From: Anoplolepis gracilipes
Taxonomy: Eukaryota > Arthropoda > Insecta > Hymenoptera > Formicidae
DNA: 64,000 nt
Assembly (NCBI RefSeq): GCF_047496725.1
Contig: NC_132976.1
Span: 3,890,001-3,954,000, forward strand
Direction: 5' to 3'
The translations under genes were made by a program, and so were the position numbers. Position 1 is the first letter of the stretch. Every line of letters starts with the position of its first letter. The notes below the pieces were generated by a model. That model saw nothing but the letters and a program-made list of their open reading frames with translations, was not told where the DNA came from and searched no databases. Shown one piece after another: positions 51,346-63,295 of this stretch.

Positions 51346-54300
51346 ATGTGTGTGTAAAATAATATGAGAAACAAATAAAAAACGTATTATTTGTGCAGAA
51401 TTAACTTTGATTAATATTTAGAAAAATCTATGATAAAATGTATTATATTAAACATATACGAAATTATGAATCAATGAATTTCAATAATATCACAGCAACA
51501 ACTAAAGTTAAATAACAATAAACTCAATTATGATATTAAAAAATTATTTACTATATATAATTTGTAAAAATATGCTTATTAAACTTATTACACAATATAT
51601 TAATAAAAAATTAGTAGACTACAAATAATGTACATCATATTTATATTTATCTTATATACGTCTATAAAGTTGTAACTTACTTGTTCTGTTATTAGTTCTC
51701 CAGCATAGCAATAGAAAAACATTTGCGTAAAAAACGTAATAATAGCTATAATCATGTAGTATATTTGTAAGACATTCGTGGCATTTACCTTCATATTATT
51801 TATCATCTGAATAACATTTTAATGATTAATAAAAACAGATTAAGAAAACATAAGTAATAATAACGCACAATGTATATAAATTGTGTACACGAGGAACAGT
51901 TCAAAAGTTATTGCCATTGTTGTTAAAAAAAAACGAAAAATGCATTAAAAAATTTGAAAAAATTATGAAAAATACTTGAAATAATGTTTTATTTTTTCAC
52001 ATAATTTTTATGTACATTCAAGTACTTATCTGGAATGAGTCTTGAAATCCTACTTTCGGAATATTGCAACTTTTTCAACTTGTTAAGCTTAAGCCATGAT
52101 AAGACATCTTCTTGAAGCTCTTGTCGGTTCGAAACCGTTGTTTCCTAAATAGACTTGAAAGAGAAATAAAAACCGAGAAAAAGTAGATATATATGGTCAT
52201 ATATAAATATACATAATTAAATATAAAAAGATGTGATGACATATGAAATTTTATATGTTCATATACATATAATAATATCCGATAATTGGCACGATATGAC
52301 CATATCTTTACATAATCATGTTTAGTTAGATCTGATTATATATGAAAATAAATTTAACTGAATATGATTATATATATAAAGACAAAATCATATAACGCCA
52401 AATTTCGACTATTATTATGTAGATATCGTGTCAAATTTTAGATTTAATTATACATATATGAACAAATCATATTACATATATAGCCAGATCGCGTCAAATT
52501 TCTGCTTTAATCATATATGATTATTGTATATAATTATATATAATCACATAAATTTTTTTCCCGGGAAATAAAAATCAAAGAGCCAAGTATAGCAAGTATG
52601 GCGGATGATCCTCATCAATACCTATAGCGTCACGACTAGCTTTAAATTTCTCTATTCACAAACGCACAGATATGATCAAGCATTTCCATCATAAACTTGA
52701 CACGAACATTCATGAATTTGAACTAAACAATTTGAAGCTTCCAAAAAAAACGAATCAGGCATTTCACAATTTTTGGACGTTGAGGGACGCCTAAAGTTCT
52801 GTATTACCAAATACAAAAATTATGATATTTCAAAGTGACATATCTTAGGAACCAAAAGAGTTGGCTGCAAAATTCAAAACATGTATTACTTAGGAATATA
52901 TACAGAGAGAAAAATTTCTTTAGATTTAATAAAATTTATGCTTGAAATAGTTGAAAAAAGCTATTTATTTCAAGAAACTAATAAGATTATTGAATTTTTA
53001 AAATAACATGTATCATATAATATTGTTTAATTCAACGAAATAATACTTTTTTCAGTCAATAAAGATAATGTTTCATATGACATAATGTTGTTTGAATAAA
53101 ATAAATAGAGCCAAACAAATTATTCAAACAAATCGTTTTCTCTGTATACTCTTTATAATATATGTATATCAAAATAAAAATAATGTAAAATCCATAATGT
53201 AAAGTTAAAAAAAAATAGTAGCATGACTTTTGAAACGCCCCTCGTATTTTAAAAATTAATAAACTTAAAAGACTTAAAATTTAACACTTTTAATATATGT
53301 AATCTATGTTACTACAACTTACAAGAATAAACACAAATCCGGCTAGACAAAATATAATACCAAAATATAATACCCATCCAAACATCATTAAAGTGAATAT
53401 ATTTTCGATGTTATTAATATACCTAAAAATATTAAACACATTTAAAAAGCTATTCTATTAAAAGCAATAAAAATTATACACTTATTATTAGTTACAAAAT
53501 TTAACTGTGATATCCTAGCATATCAGGATCAAAATTCACACCTGATGAGTCGTAAATGAGTCACTATATAATATTTCAGAATTTTGTTGAACTCTCTGTC
53601 AGCGATCAAATTGACTAATCGATGTCTGAAATTTTCTAATTGACCGCAGATATGAAGGATCAAGAATCCAAAAAAAGTATCTACAGCCCCAGTTACCATC
53701 AAGGACAGACACAGCACTATAACTTGTGTGAGATACGTTAACTCAAACTGCAGACTTTTATCTGTGTTATAAATGTAATATGTCTGCAACGGTAATGGTT
53801 TGTCCCGATCCGTGAGATTTGTTATTGATCTAAACATTAGACCATAGTAAGGAAAAATACTCATTACAATAACCGTGAATATCGACACAAAATATACACA
53901 AAACACAATCAATCGAGAGGTCCGCACACGTTTCATCATTACATTTCTTTCTGTGTCTTGCATGAACGTCATCCAATCTTCTCTTATCATGTTTATGACG
54001 GATAACAGTACTTAACATGTAAAAAAAGCAATATCGATAACGAGTAAAATAATTTATATCTAATTTAAAGTTATTTGTTAAGCCATAAATCAAAAAGAGA
54101 ACCGATACCCATTGAAATTTGAATTTAATTCGATAAATATACATATACAGATTGTAATAATTAATTATAAATATGTAACATTTAATATTTTTTAATATTA
54201 TATAAATAACTTTAATATAATAGTATATCCCCAACATGCTTGAGTAATAAATTAAGTGCTTTAATAAAATTTGACAGAGAAATGAAATGATATTAAATCG

Positions 54301-54787
54301 ATCTAGACATACCTGATTGCTTCCATCGCATAATAACAAGTTTTAATGAAATCGTCAACAAAGGTAATGTAAGTCGTAAATTGTCTACCGTTAGTGCTAT
54401 GTCGCCCCAAACTCGCGTGAGCGCATGTACGAGAGGAATCCCAAGAACAAATGTTATCATAATGAAAGCAAAACCTACACGAATGTCAGGACCGAGTCTT
54501 CTTTTAATTCCATCGATATTAGGCCATAAACCGATCAATTCTAAACTCCGCCGGTTTAATTCGATTGCCCATAGGTAATCTTTAAGCAAGACTTTTATTT
54601 AAGAAGTTTGAATAATTCCAAATTTATATGTAGATTGTCAAATTTTTACAAAAAATAATTAAAATAAAATATATAGCAATACTATCTTACTAAATTAAAA
54701 AGCATATTCGAAATTTACTGTATATTATAAAAAAATATATAACATAGGCTCAGTACCTCTGTAACCTGAAGATTCTGATATGTCCAT
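50568..54787 (-). CDS. OR-11: odorant receptor (7tm_6), intact
   Basis: The exons are 54757-54787, 54313-54579, 53542-54010, 53323-53422, 51681-51806, 51037-51192 and 50568-50621, giving 400 aa. Start is MDISESSGYR, joined to DYLWAIELNRRSLELIGLWP. Exon 2 is one codon short (267 nt, after WPNIDGIKRR). Exon 3 begins VLLSVINMIREDW and carries NLTDRDKPLPLQTYYIYNTD and LHICGQLENF. Exon 4 is YINNIENIFTLMMFGWVLYF. Exon 5 is MINNMKVNATNVLQIYYM...FFYCYAGELITEQ. The tail is PLTMSTFCS and LVKTSAGYISFLLAIQD. Intron 4 is 1.5 kb because a mariner, itself interrupted by a MITE, landed there. Splice sites and phases are regular. Part of its 5' flank is tandemly duplicated. Confidence 0.92.
51306..51354. repeat. 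(TA)n(GT)n microsatellite, intron 5 of OR-11
   Basis: Compound dinucleotide run. Confidence 0.9.
51890..53244 (-). mobile_element. Degenerate mariner in intron 4 of OR-11, interrupted by a MITE
   Basis: The ends CGAGGAACAGTTCAAAAGTT and, in reverse, CGAGGGGCGTTTCAAAAGTC are adjacent to TA. On the minus strand 51980-52150 reads ELQEDVLSWLKL....RLIP..YLNVHKNYVKK and a stop. This matches the C-terminal end of mariner transposases (DVLSWL ... LNVHGNYVEK type). The central part, including the catalytic core, is missing or unreadable. Inactive copy. Confidence 0.7.
52173..52564. mobile_element. 392-bp MITE nested in the mariner, with 10-bp target duplication
   Basis: The ends are CCGAGAAAAA and, in reverse, CCGGGAAAAA. 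The 10-bp sequence GAAATAAAAA flanks both sides (52163-52172 and 52565-52574). The interior is built of ATATGATTATATAT-like repeats. A target duplication of 9-10 bp suggests a Mutator-like non-autonomous element. Confidence 0.75.
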
Positions 54788-54865
54788 ATCAAAGTCTAAC
54801 GCAAGTATGTATATTCGAGAGGTGTTGACCGTAGAGTTTTATCCTCCCATTCTACAATGACGATT

Positions 54866-54931
54866 ATCACGCATGCTCGTGAGACGAGTACAATAACTTG
54901 GCTGCTTCACCCAAAAGATACATTAAATATT
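54866..54931 (-). promoter_or_regulatory. OR-11 conserved two-part upstream block
   Basis: AATATTTAATGT (54920-54931) and GAGCATGCGTGAT (54866-54878), 41 nt apart, 78 nt before the ATG. Confidence 0.6.
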
Positions 54932-54940
54932 AAAGATGCT

Positions 54941-55200
54941 ACTTACAATTGCCTGTTTCATAATAAAACTTTACAAGCATTTAAGAATAAGAACGCCAAT
55001 TTTCAAAGATAAAAAGTATATTGTGTCGTTACATATCGTCGAAAAAATTTGTCGAACTTCTTTTAACAGTTTTTTATACTTACAATTGCCTGCTTCGTAA
55101 TAAAACTTTACAAGCATTTAAGAATACGAACGTCAATTTTGTAAAATAAAAAGTACATTGTGTCGCTATATATGTCTTTTATTCTTTGTAACGTCTTATG
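54941..55200. repeat. Tandem duplication of the OR-11 upstream conserved block
   Basis: The block starting ACTTACAATTGCCTG occurs at 54941 and again at 55078, a period of 137 bp, with AATAAAACTTTACAAGCATT in both. Most other genes have one copy. Confidence 0.85.
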
Positions 55201-55589
55201 TATGTGCGTGTATTCACTTTGCAACGAGAGATAATAATTTATATGCATGCTATGTAGAGGAAAAAATTTTCCTGTAGAGAGAATACAGAAAAACTAAAAT
55301 AAATAGAAAGAAATAATAATACGGCGATAAAGGTAGAATGCATTTGCTCTTCATATTTCTTTCTCGTTCTTTTTGCATCTTGGATACAAGAACATATATT
55401 CGTTGATATAACATCAAATGTGCAAATGCATTAGCATATCAGTGAACTGATTAAATTTCATAATTATTTCTCATCAATATAATATTATTATCAAAGTTTC
55501 TCAGGTGAGTCTTCGTGTGTAAAGTTACCATCCATTTTTTCTTCTTTTGCATCTTGAAAACCAGGCCTCTATTATCTTCTGGCTTCTAT

Positions 55590-55718
55590 TCAAAATTGGA
55601 ATAAATGATATATAACCAAAATCACAATTGCGTACATAAATGCATCTATCTTATCATGTTGGATTAAAAATATAAAATGAATGCAAAAGTCAGTAATCAC
55701 TATCATTAATATACACAT
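55590..55718 (-). other. Short open frame, paralogue of 59285-59407
   Basis: 42 codons: MCILMIVITDFCIHFIFLIQ, then HDKIDAFMYAIVILVIYHLF. A homologous frame lies at the same distance downstream of OR-13. It may be only a hydrophobic frame in a duplicated 3' flank. No function is assigned. Confidence 0.3.
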
Positions 55719-56085
55719 CGTATATATAAAAGATGCATAAGTACTAAAGAGATTTTAAAATGTAGATTCACTTTTTTCCAAAGACTCCAGTCTCTAGTTT
55801 TTAGTCTTGAACTTTGTTCCTTGTGTCAGATGACACAAACTGTCATTACATGTCACAATATATAATAATATATTTTATCATAAATATAGCAAATACACTA
55901 AACACATTAAGGTAAACAACGTAAAATTCTTACTTTAAATTTACTGTAATAATTATTAAATGCAATTTTATTCTATCCGTAATATACATTTAATTGGAAA
56001 TATACATATGTTTATTTCCTTTTTTCAAAAAAATAAAATACATAAATAATATCACTATTAATTTCGATATATGTATATACTATCT

Positions 56086-57765
56086 TCAACTCCGCTTTGC
56101 CAATAAAAACGATATGTAGCCAGCAGTTCTCAATATCTGAAAATAAATATATTTTTATTTTAAAATTTATAAATATATACTACAAACAAAAAATATACAC
56201 CTTAAACAAAAAAGTATTTTGCATATTTAATGTTAACTGAATTTTATATTATATTTATAATCACAAAATAATTGTTATAATTGAGAATCAAGATTTTCAA
56301 TTACATACTTTATTTATTTTTACTTTAGTAAATAAAATATGAATTTTACTTTAATAAAAAAAGAATCGAGGTAACCTTTACCTGCGTCATTAGAAATTCT
56401 CCAACTGTACAGTAACACATGTGCAAAAATATTCGACGGTTATAAGAAATCTCAGAGAGAGACAAATGACGGCTATCACTGAATGACCTATGATTAATTA
56501 AGAAAAAACACTCTAGAAATATTAATTATTGTATGAATAAATATTTCAATAATTTAAAAATTATATAGTTTGCATATATGTATACTACATTTCAGAGACA
56601 CTCCATAAACAGATATCTACATTTTTTCGCAATATATAAAAATAATGTGATTTACAATGTGATTAAAATATATAAAAATAATGTGATTAATAATGTGATA
56701 ATTTTGTAAAATTGTTTCATATAATCGAATACATAATACATTACTCATAATTTTACATCGTATATTTATGTCTATGATTATACATAATTGCATGAAATAT
56801 AACTATTGCATATTATTTGATTGATAAATTAACTTAAATCTCGTATAATTCAACTGTTACAAGGATCGACACAATTTAAATATAATTTTTCTTCAATTTT
56901 AACTTAAATATACATAAAAATAAATAAAAGCAAAATACATTAATAAGACAATTAAATAATAATTCTCGTTATGACTGCAAAAAAGAAAAAAAAATTGTTA
57001 ACTTACGGTAACTAGTAAGAATCGATAGAGACTAAATAATGTACCGAAATAGGGAAATAATCCAAGAAGCATCAAAGAACGTACTCTCAATGACTTTAAC
57101 GCATCTATAATAAATAAAATTGACATTAAAAATAATACAAAAAGAAAAAAACTGCATTAATTATTTGCATTTGTTTGATTAATAATAAATTGTGGCTGAA
57201 AAATCATAAGCACATTTCTCTATGATTTCAGGTCTCTCGAAAAAGCTGTCGACGCAATTTTTCCATCGGAGAAAGACATGCCTATTAATTATGCCGAATG
57301 ATTCTGATTCAATCGTCGTCATCGATGGTAAAGCAACGTTTATCGAAGCAATAAATAAGCAATGTCCCTCACCTCAATGAATATCTCAATCTCCGACCAT
57401 TAATTGGTTTTTGAGATTCCCTGGCCGCAGATGTGAAAGACCACCAATTCAAAAGGACTGTCGATCGGAATGTAATCCATGACGGACACCATAAGAATGG
57501 CACCCTACACGAGGAATGTAAATTTAAACTCGGGCTCATGTTAGTATCACACAAGTAATACATCTGCAAGGGCAACGGTTTGTCCGGATCATGTTCGTGA
57601 TGTATCTCATGATGATCTTTAAATAGAGCAGAATAAACAGTAGGACAAACGACACAATTATGATGAATCCGCAGATTATACGAAAAATCTGGATTCATTT
57701 TACACTCCGTGTCAGACTTGAGCCTCAATCAACCTTTGGCAATCATATGCAGGATTGGGGAGAGC
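56086..57765 (-). pseudogene. OR-12: decayed odorant receptor relic
   Basis: Recognisable pieces are exon 3 (about 57369-57765: LLSPILHMIAKG, a stop, then DPDKPLPLQMYYLCDTNMSP and, after frame changes, VVFHICGQ), exon 4 (57008-57110: LMLLGLFPYFGTLFSLYRF with an early frameshift), exon 5 (about 56382-56480: FLHMCYCTVGEFLMTQ and a donor) and exon 7 (56086-56136: ILRTAGYISFLLAKRS and a stop, one codon short). Exons 1, 2 and 6 are not found. The tail resembles OR-13 (LLAKRS), and the two share downstream flank, so this unit probably arose from an OR-13-like gene. Its loop is otherwise distinct from the rest of the array. Confidence 0.85.
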
Positions 57766-58903
57766 TCAAAAGGTAAATTGTAATGATTAAAGAGAAGTGA
57801 AAAAATTGAAATCGTTGAGTAAATATAACAATATAGATAATTTTTCAATAATATAATAATAACGGTTATTGTGAAATAATTTGAAAGATTTATTATAAAG
57901 TATAAGTTTCGAAAAAATTTTCGTTATAACAGTTATTATATAATATAAATAATTATTACAAAATAATAAATATAAATGATTATTACAAAAAAAATAAATA
58001 TAAATGATTATTACAAAATAAATTGTAAAAAATTTATTGTAAAGTAAGTTTTCACTCTCCTTTAAAATTATTAAACTTATGGTTTCTACTTAGAATCATC
58101 AAATTTTACTTGAATTAAAATTCTATTTTAACATTTTCTTATAATTTTCTCAATTTCTTTTAATATTTAAAAAAGAAAATTTATATAAAGCTCTCTCTGC
58201 TATTTTCGGGAGAATTAAAAAATAAAATAAAATAAAGAAAATATGATATAAAATAATATAAAATAAAACATAAAAACTAAAAGTTTACTAATTTGTAAAC
58301 TTACACTTATTGTTAATCAAAAGCGAAAATTAATATAAAATATATTAGTTGTGCTTATTTGTTTTATATGAAACATTATTTATTTTTATAAAACAAGTAC
58401 TTATTTTTGCTTTTATCTTTTACCATGAATATATTTATCAGTTTCATGAAAATATAAATATATATTTTTTACATTTTTCCAAAGAGAGTCTCAAAGAGCA
58501 CAAATAGTGAAAATCACTTCAATCATGCTACTTGAAGACGCCAGCCGTCTCAATTAACGTTCTAATTAACCGGGAATTAAGCCGTACAATAACTTGTACT
58601 TATAACCGTGCCGGGATTCTTAGGGTCAATTGCTTGAACACAACTGTTAAATTCTCGTTTCCCACATTATTTTCTCCATCAACCACCTATCGTAAAAAAA
58701 CTCATAGATAAATATATTTTTGGCAGACATTTTTGTTACAAATTAATTCATTTTCACAAGCTATAACGGTAGCTTGTCGAATTTTATTTCTGTATTTTTC
58801 GCTTTGAAGTCAATGTTTCCTTATTCGATTTTTCTTTGAGATCCTGTGTATTTTATAGAACAAATAAAATTAATAAATTGTTGAGGAAATAAGGCTCTTC
58901 AAT
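57766..58903. other. Intergenic OR-12/OR-13, mostly AT-rich
   Basis: Nothing gene-like is seen. One segment, about 58500-58690, is clearly less AT-rich than its surroundings and is not a copy of any other part of the window. It includes the hairpin-forming GTACAATAACTTGTAC. Confidence 0.35.
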
Positions 58904-59160
58904 GTTTACAAACAAGCAAATTAGAAAATTGAACGATTAAGAGCCAAACGCGGATGAATTTTATAAACCCCTCCTTACCCCTCTAAAATATTATAAAATT
59001 CTCAAAAATGAGAATTTAAATCTTGGTAAATATACCAAGTAAAATATGTGCCCTGTGCACTTATCAATTTCGCAGAAAAATTATTTTCTGTGAACTCGAC
59101 GCACGAACATCCGCGTTTGGCTCTTAATCGCGCAGTTTTTTAATTTTCTTGTTTGTAAAT
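58904..59160. mobile_element. MITE downstream of OR-13
   Basis: Inverted terminal repeats of about 50 bp: TTTACAAACAAG ... GATTAAGAGCCAAACGCGG on the left and its reverse on the right. 257 bp, non-coding. A one-armed relative lies at 27081-27310. Confidence 0.8.
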
Positions 59161-59284
59161 AAAATTAAATATAGAATAAATATTGATAAAATTATTATTC
59201 CTGTATATTTTTATAGAACAAATACTTATAAAATTATACAACAAATATAGTTAAATTTAAATCACATTATTGTTCTATGAAGTA

Positions 59285-59407
59285 TTAGAACATATAAAAC
59301 ACGCACAAAATTACAACTGCGTAGATGAATGCATCTACCTTATCATGTTGAATTAAAAATATAAAATAAATGTGAAAGTCAGTAATCACTATCACTGATA
59401 CAGTCAT
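59285..59407 (-). other. Short open frame, paralogue of 55590-55718
   Basis: 40 codons: MTVSVIVITDFHIYFIFLIQ, then HDKVDAFIYAVVILCVFYMF. It lies about 370 bp beyond the OR-13 stop. The paralogous copy keeps the same frame through a shared core of about 30 codons. Coding status is unproven. Confidence 0.3.
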
Positions 59408-59778
59408 ATATACAAAAGAAATGCACAAGCACTAGAAATTTTAAAATACAGGTTCACTTTTTTCTTTCAGAACACAACACAAAACACACAAAATTCCAAT
59501 TTTGGTATTTAGTCTCTCTGTTCTTGTGACAAATAATACGAGTTATTGACACATGTCGCAATATAATAATATATTTTATTATAAATATAGCAAATGCACT
59601 GAAGTAAATACAAATAAGATAAACAATGTAAAATTTTTATTTCTACTGTGTAATACATAATTACAATTTTATTCTATCCATAATATACATTTAATTGGAA
59701 ATATAATATATGTTCATTTCCTTTTATCAAAAAAATAAAATAAATGAATAATATTACTATTAATTTCGATATGTATCT

Positions 59779-62700
59779 TCAACTCCGCTTCGCCAATAAA
59801 AACGATATATAGCTAGCTGATGTTTTCAATAACTGAAAATAAGTATTTTAAGTTTTTATTTTAAAATTTATAAATATACTACAAACACAAAACACGTAAA
59901 GTATACACATTAAACAAAGAGAAACTTTTGTATACTCTATGTTAACTTTTATATCATATTTATCACATAACAAGTGTTATAATTGAAATTAATAATTAGA
60001 CAGTATGTTCTTGGCAAAAAAGTCTGACGTAAAAGTAAATCAAACTTTAAGAATGTGGGCGAAAAACGTAAATTAAATTAAAAAAGATGATCTTACGCTG
60101 CAAAAGGTGGTCATCGTTAATGGTATAATTTTTCCCGCAGTGAAACGGAAAGGTTCGTTGGTTCGTAGCATTAATATAATAAGAGTCCTCGCTTTTTTCG
60201 GCTCCAATTTGTACCATTCAAGATCACATATTGCATGATATACTGCATTACACTTAACAAATATACATATAACGATATATGAATATCGTTTATGTTAGAA
60301 TACATGCCGTTCTCATAAACATTAATAAAAGTGACTTAAATTTTATTTTATATCATCACAGCTAACGAAATAGATAAACTTGTTTAACTTCAATCAGAGA
60401 TCTTTAATTCATATTTATATCATATAAATGGTCTTACAAATATGAGTAACAATGAATCTCAATGATTTATTAGAATGTGTTAAATTTGAAATTTGTACAA
60501 AAAAGTGACAAACCCAATTTTAATGTATAAAAATTCTATTAACGCAATTATTGAACATATAATATGAAACATTAATTGACTACGAAATATATGATACAAA
60601 ACTAAAATATTATATGCATTTATTTAAATACATGATTGACTTTATTCATATCCATAAATGGAATTTATTCTTATATATAAATTGTATATGACTTACTTGC
60701 TGTGCTATAAGCTCTCCGGCACCACAGTAGAGAAACGTATGCGATAATAAAATGAGAGCAGCAACTGCCATGTAACATACTTGTGGAAGACCCGCATTAC
60801 TTATCTTTTTGTCAGTGACCACCTAAATAATAGATTTAAAACATATAAATGTAAAATAAATATTATGGACTTTAGATGGTATATTTCGAAATTAGAATAA
60901 AAATCACATTTTAACATTTTAAAATATAGTCGTGAAATAATAGAAAACTCACAGTTAATAATAAGAATCCACATAGACAAAATACAATACCAAAATAGAG
61001 TAATAATCCGAACATCATTAAAGTAAACGTATTTTCAATATTTTCAGCAAACCTATAAGTATTATCTATAAGTGTTCAAAGTAATGTCACATTAAAATTA
61101 ATAAAATTTTTTACGTACATTTTAAGAACATTTATATCTAAAAATCATATATATAAAAAATATATAATAATAATAATAAAATGTCTTTGATATTTTTTAT
61201 TAAATTTTTCGATATTCTTTAATAAAAATAATGTATATATATCGAACTCTTCTGACTGATATATAATTTTATCGTAATTATAAATTTTCTCTCTCTCTCT
61301 CTCTCTCTCTCATCGTCTCCCCCCCCCCCCTCTTATCATTATTGTAACATTTTATTGACAAAATTTACAAAAGCCACACCTGATGAGTCGTAAATGAACC
61401 AGCACACCGTTACTCAGAGCATGGTTGAAATCTTTGCACGAGACCAAATTGACCATTCGGCGCCGGAAGTTCTCCAACTGGCCGCAGATATGAAGAATTA
61501 TGAGTCCCAAGAAAGCATCTACCGACGTGTAAACTATAGCTGCCAGGGAGAGCGTTAAGGCTTGAACAAGAAATGTCAACTCAAATAGCGGGCTCTGATC
61601 TGTGTCGTAGAAGTAATACGTCTGAAGCGGTAACGGTTTGTTCCGATCCGTAAGATTCGTTAAATGCCTGATATATATGCCAAAACAGGGAAAAACGATT
61701 AGCATGATAAATGCCAGTACCATTATAATGTATCCAAAGATTATGAAAAATCGTGCGATTCGCGCTCGTCTTATCATCACGTCCCTCTCCGCGGCTAACT
61801 TTAACGCTGTCCAGTCTTCCGCCATCATGTTTACAATGGATAATAAAACTTGAAAGTATAATAAAACAATAAACATATATATATGTTAGGACGCAAAGAT
61901 TTTAAACTAATAATGAGTGTTTATTCATGAACAACGGGTTAATTAAAACGACCTGACTAGCCAAAATCATTTAATTTATTCACACGACGTTTTGACCATA
62001 TGGTTGTGGTCCTTTTCAAGTGTCACTATAAAGAAAATATATAAAGGATCAAACAATATATGAATGCAATTTATACCGAATTAAACGCAAACAATACAAT
62101 GTAATGTCATTAAAAAAAAAAAAAAACAGTCTACTCACACGTAAATTAAGAAGAAAGAATACAATGTAACATGTTTAAAGGTAGAACTTAATTAGGGAAC
62201 AGTTAAATATTTCACTAGTTAAAATCAACGGTTAATAAATTGAAATAAACGCAAAGGACTTGAAAAGGACCCCAACCATATGGTCGAAACGTCATGTGAA
62301 TAAATTAAATGATTTTGGCTAGTCAGGTCGATTTAATTAACCCGTTGTTTATAATTAAATACTAGCGACTTTAATCTTTAACTTCTAATTTTAAGTGTAT
62401 TATTCAATTTGCAAAATAAAGAGAGAAAGAAAAAATCTCGTACAATTTATAAATTAATTTATTTTAATTTAAAATTTTAATTATTTTTATTATAACATTT
62501 ATGTATGTTGTAATTTTAAATCACTCATTATTTTTATAATTTTTTGGAGATCGTAATTCAATATGGTTGCAGCAATGAATCAATAAAACCCGTAAACGAT
62601 TTAAGGAAGAATGAAAAAATGCAAGATTAGATTTTACATTACAAAGAGTCCAGCCCATACCTGTTCGTTTCCATCGCATAATAACATATTTCATCGAAAC

Positions 62701-63161
62701 CACTATGAGAGGTAATGTAATTCGCAAATTGTCTATCATAAGGATCATATCGCCCCAAACTCGCACAAGCGCCCATATAAAGGGAACACCAGAGACTAGT
62801 ATCACGGTAAAGACGAGACTCACTCGAATGTTAGACCCATGACTTTTATTCGCTGTTGCTTCTTCGGTCTTAGGCCATAAACCGATCAGTTCCAAACCAA
62901 AGCGATGTAGTTCAATTGCCCACACAAAATCTAACAATTTAATAAAAAAGAAATTTGAACAATATAATTATAATACGATGAAACGTAGATCATAAAAAAT
63001 AATATCTTGACACAGAAGAAATTATAGAAATAAATTATTATTTGTGATGAAATACTATGTCAACTTTAAAATTATGTTTTAATTAGGACGTGAAACACTA
63101 GAAGCGAAAGATGTATCATATGTTCAGTACCTCTATATCCTAAAGATCTTGAAATGTCCAT
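59779..63161 (-). CDS. OR-13: odorant receptor (7tm_6), intact
   Basis: The exons are 63131-63161, 62661-62930, 61380-61848, 60953-61052, 60697-60822, 60097-60252 and 59779-59832, giving 401 aa. Start is MDISRSLGYR, joined to DFVWAIELHRFGLELIGLWP. Exon 3 begins VLLSIVNMMAEDW and carries NLTDRNKPLPLQTYYFYDTD and LHICGQLENF. Exon 4 is FAENIENTFTLMMFGLLLYF. Exon 5 is VVTDKKISNAGLPQVCYM...FLYCGAGELIAQQ. Exon 6 starts CNAVYHAIYDLEWYKLEPKK. The tail is PLTMTTFCS and LLKTSASYISFLLAKRS, with Ser for the usual Gly in TSAGY. Intron 2 (0.8 kb) holds a fold-back element. All junctions are GT/AG with regular phases. It groups with OR-1 to OR-3. Confidence 0.94.
61290..61331. repeat. (CT)n and poly-C tract, intron 3 of OR-13
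   Basis: About 20 bp of CT followed by CATCGTCT and a run of about 13 C, close to the exon 3 donor at 61380. Confidence 0.9.
61930..62350. mobile_element. Fold-back element in intron 2 of OR-13
   Basis: Arms of about 90 bp at 61930-62020 and 62257-62350 are near-perfect inverted copies (AACGGGTTAATTAAA, GACCTGACTAGCCAAAATCA and GACCATATGGTTG). The middle has no credible coding frame. Confidence 0.85.
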
Positions 63162-63218
63162 GTCGAAGACTAACACGTGAGAAGAGGAATTCTTCCCACT
63201 CTGCCGTATAAAATGATC

Positions 63219-63247
63219 ATCACGCATGCTCGGAACATAAGTGCAAG

Positions 63248-63283
<36 letters not shown>

Positions 63284-63295
63284 GCATTAAATATT
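63219..63295 (-). promoter_or_regulatory. OR-13 conserved two-part upstream block with (GA)15 between the boxes
   Basis: AATATTTAATGC (63284-63295) and GAGCATGCGTGAT (63219-63231), 57 nt before the ATG. Between them a 15-unit CT repeat (63251-63280; GA on the coding strand) extends the spacing to 52 nt. Confidence 0.6.
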
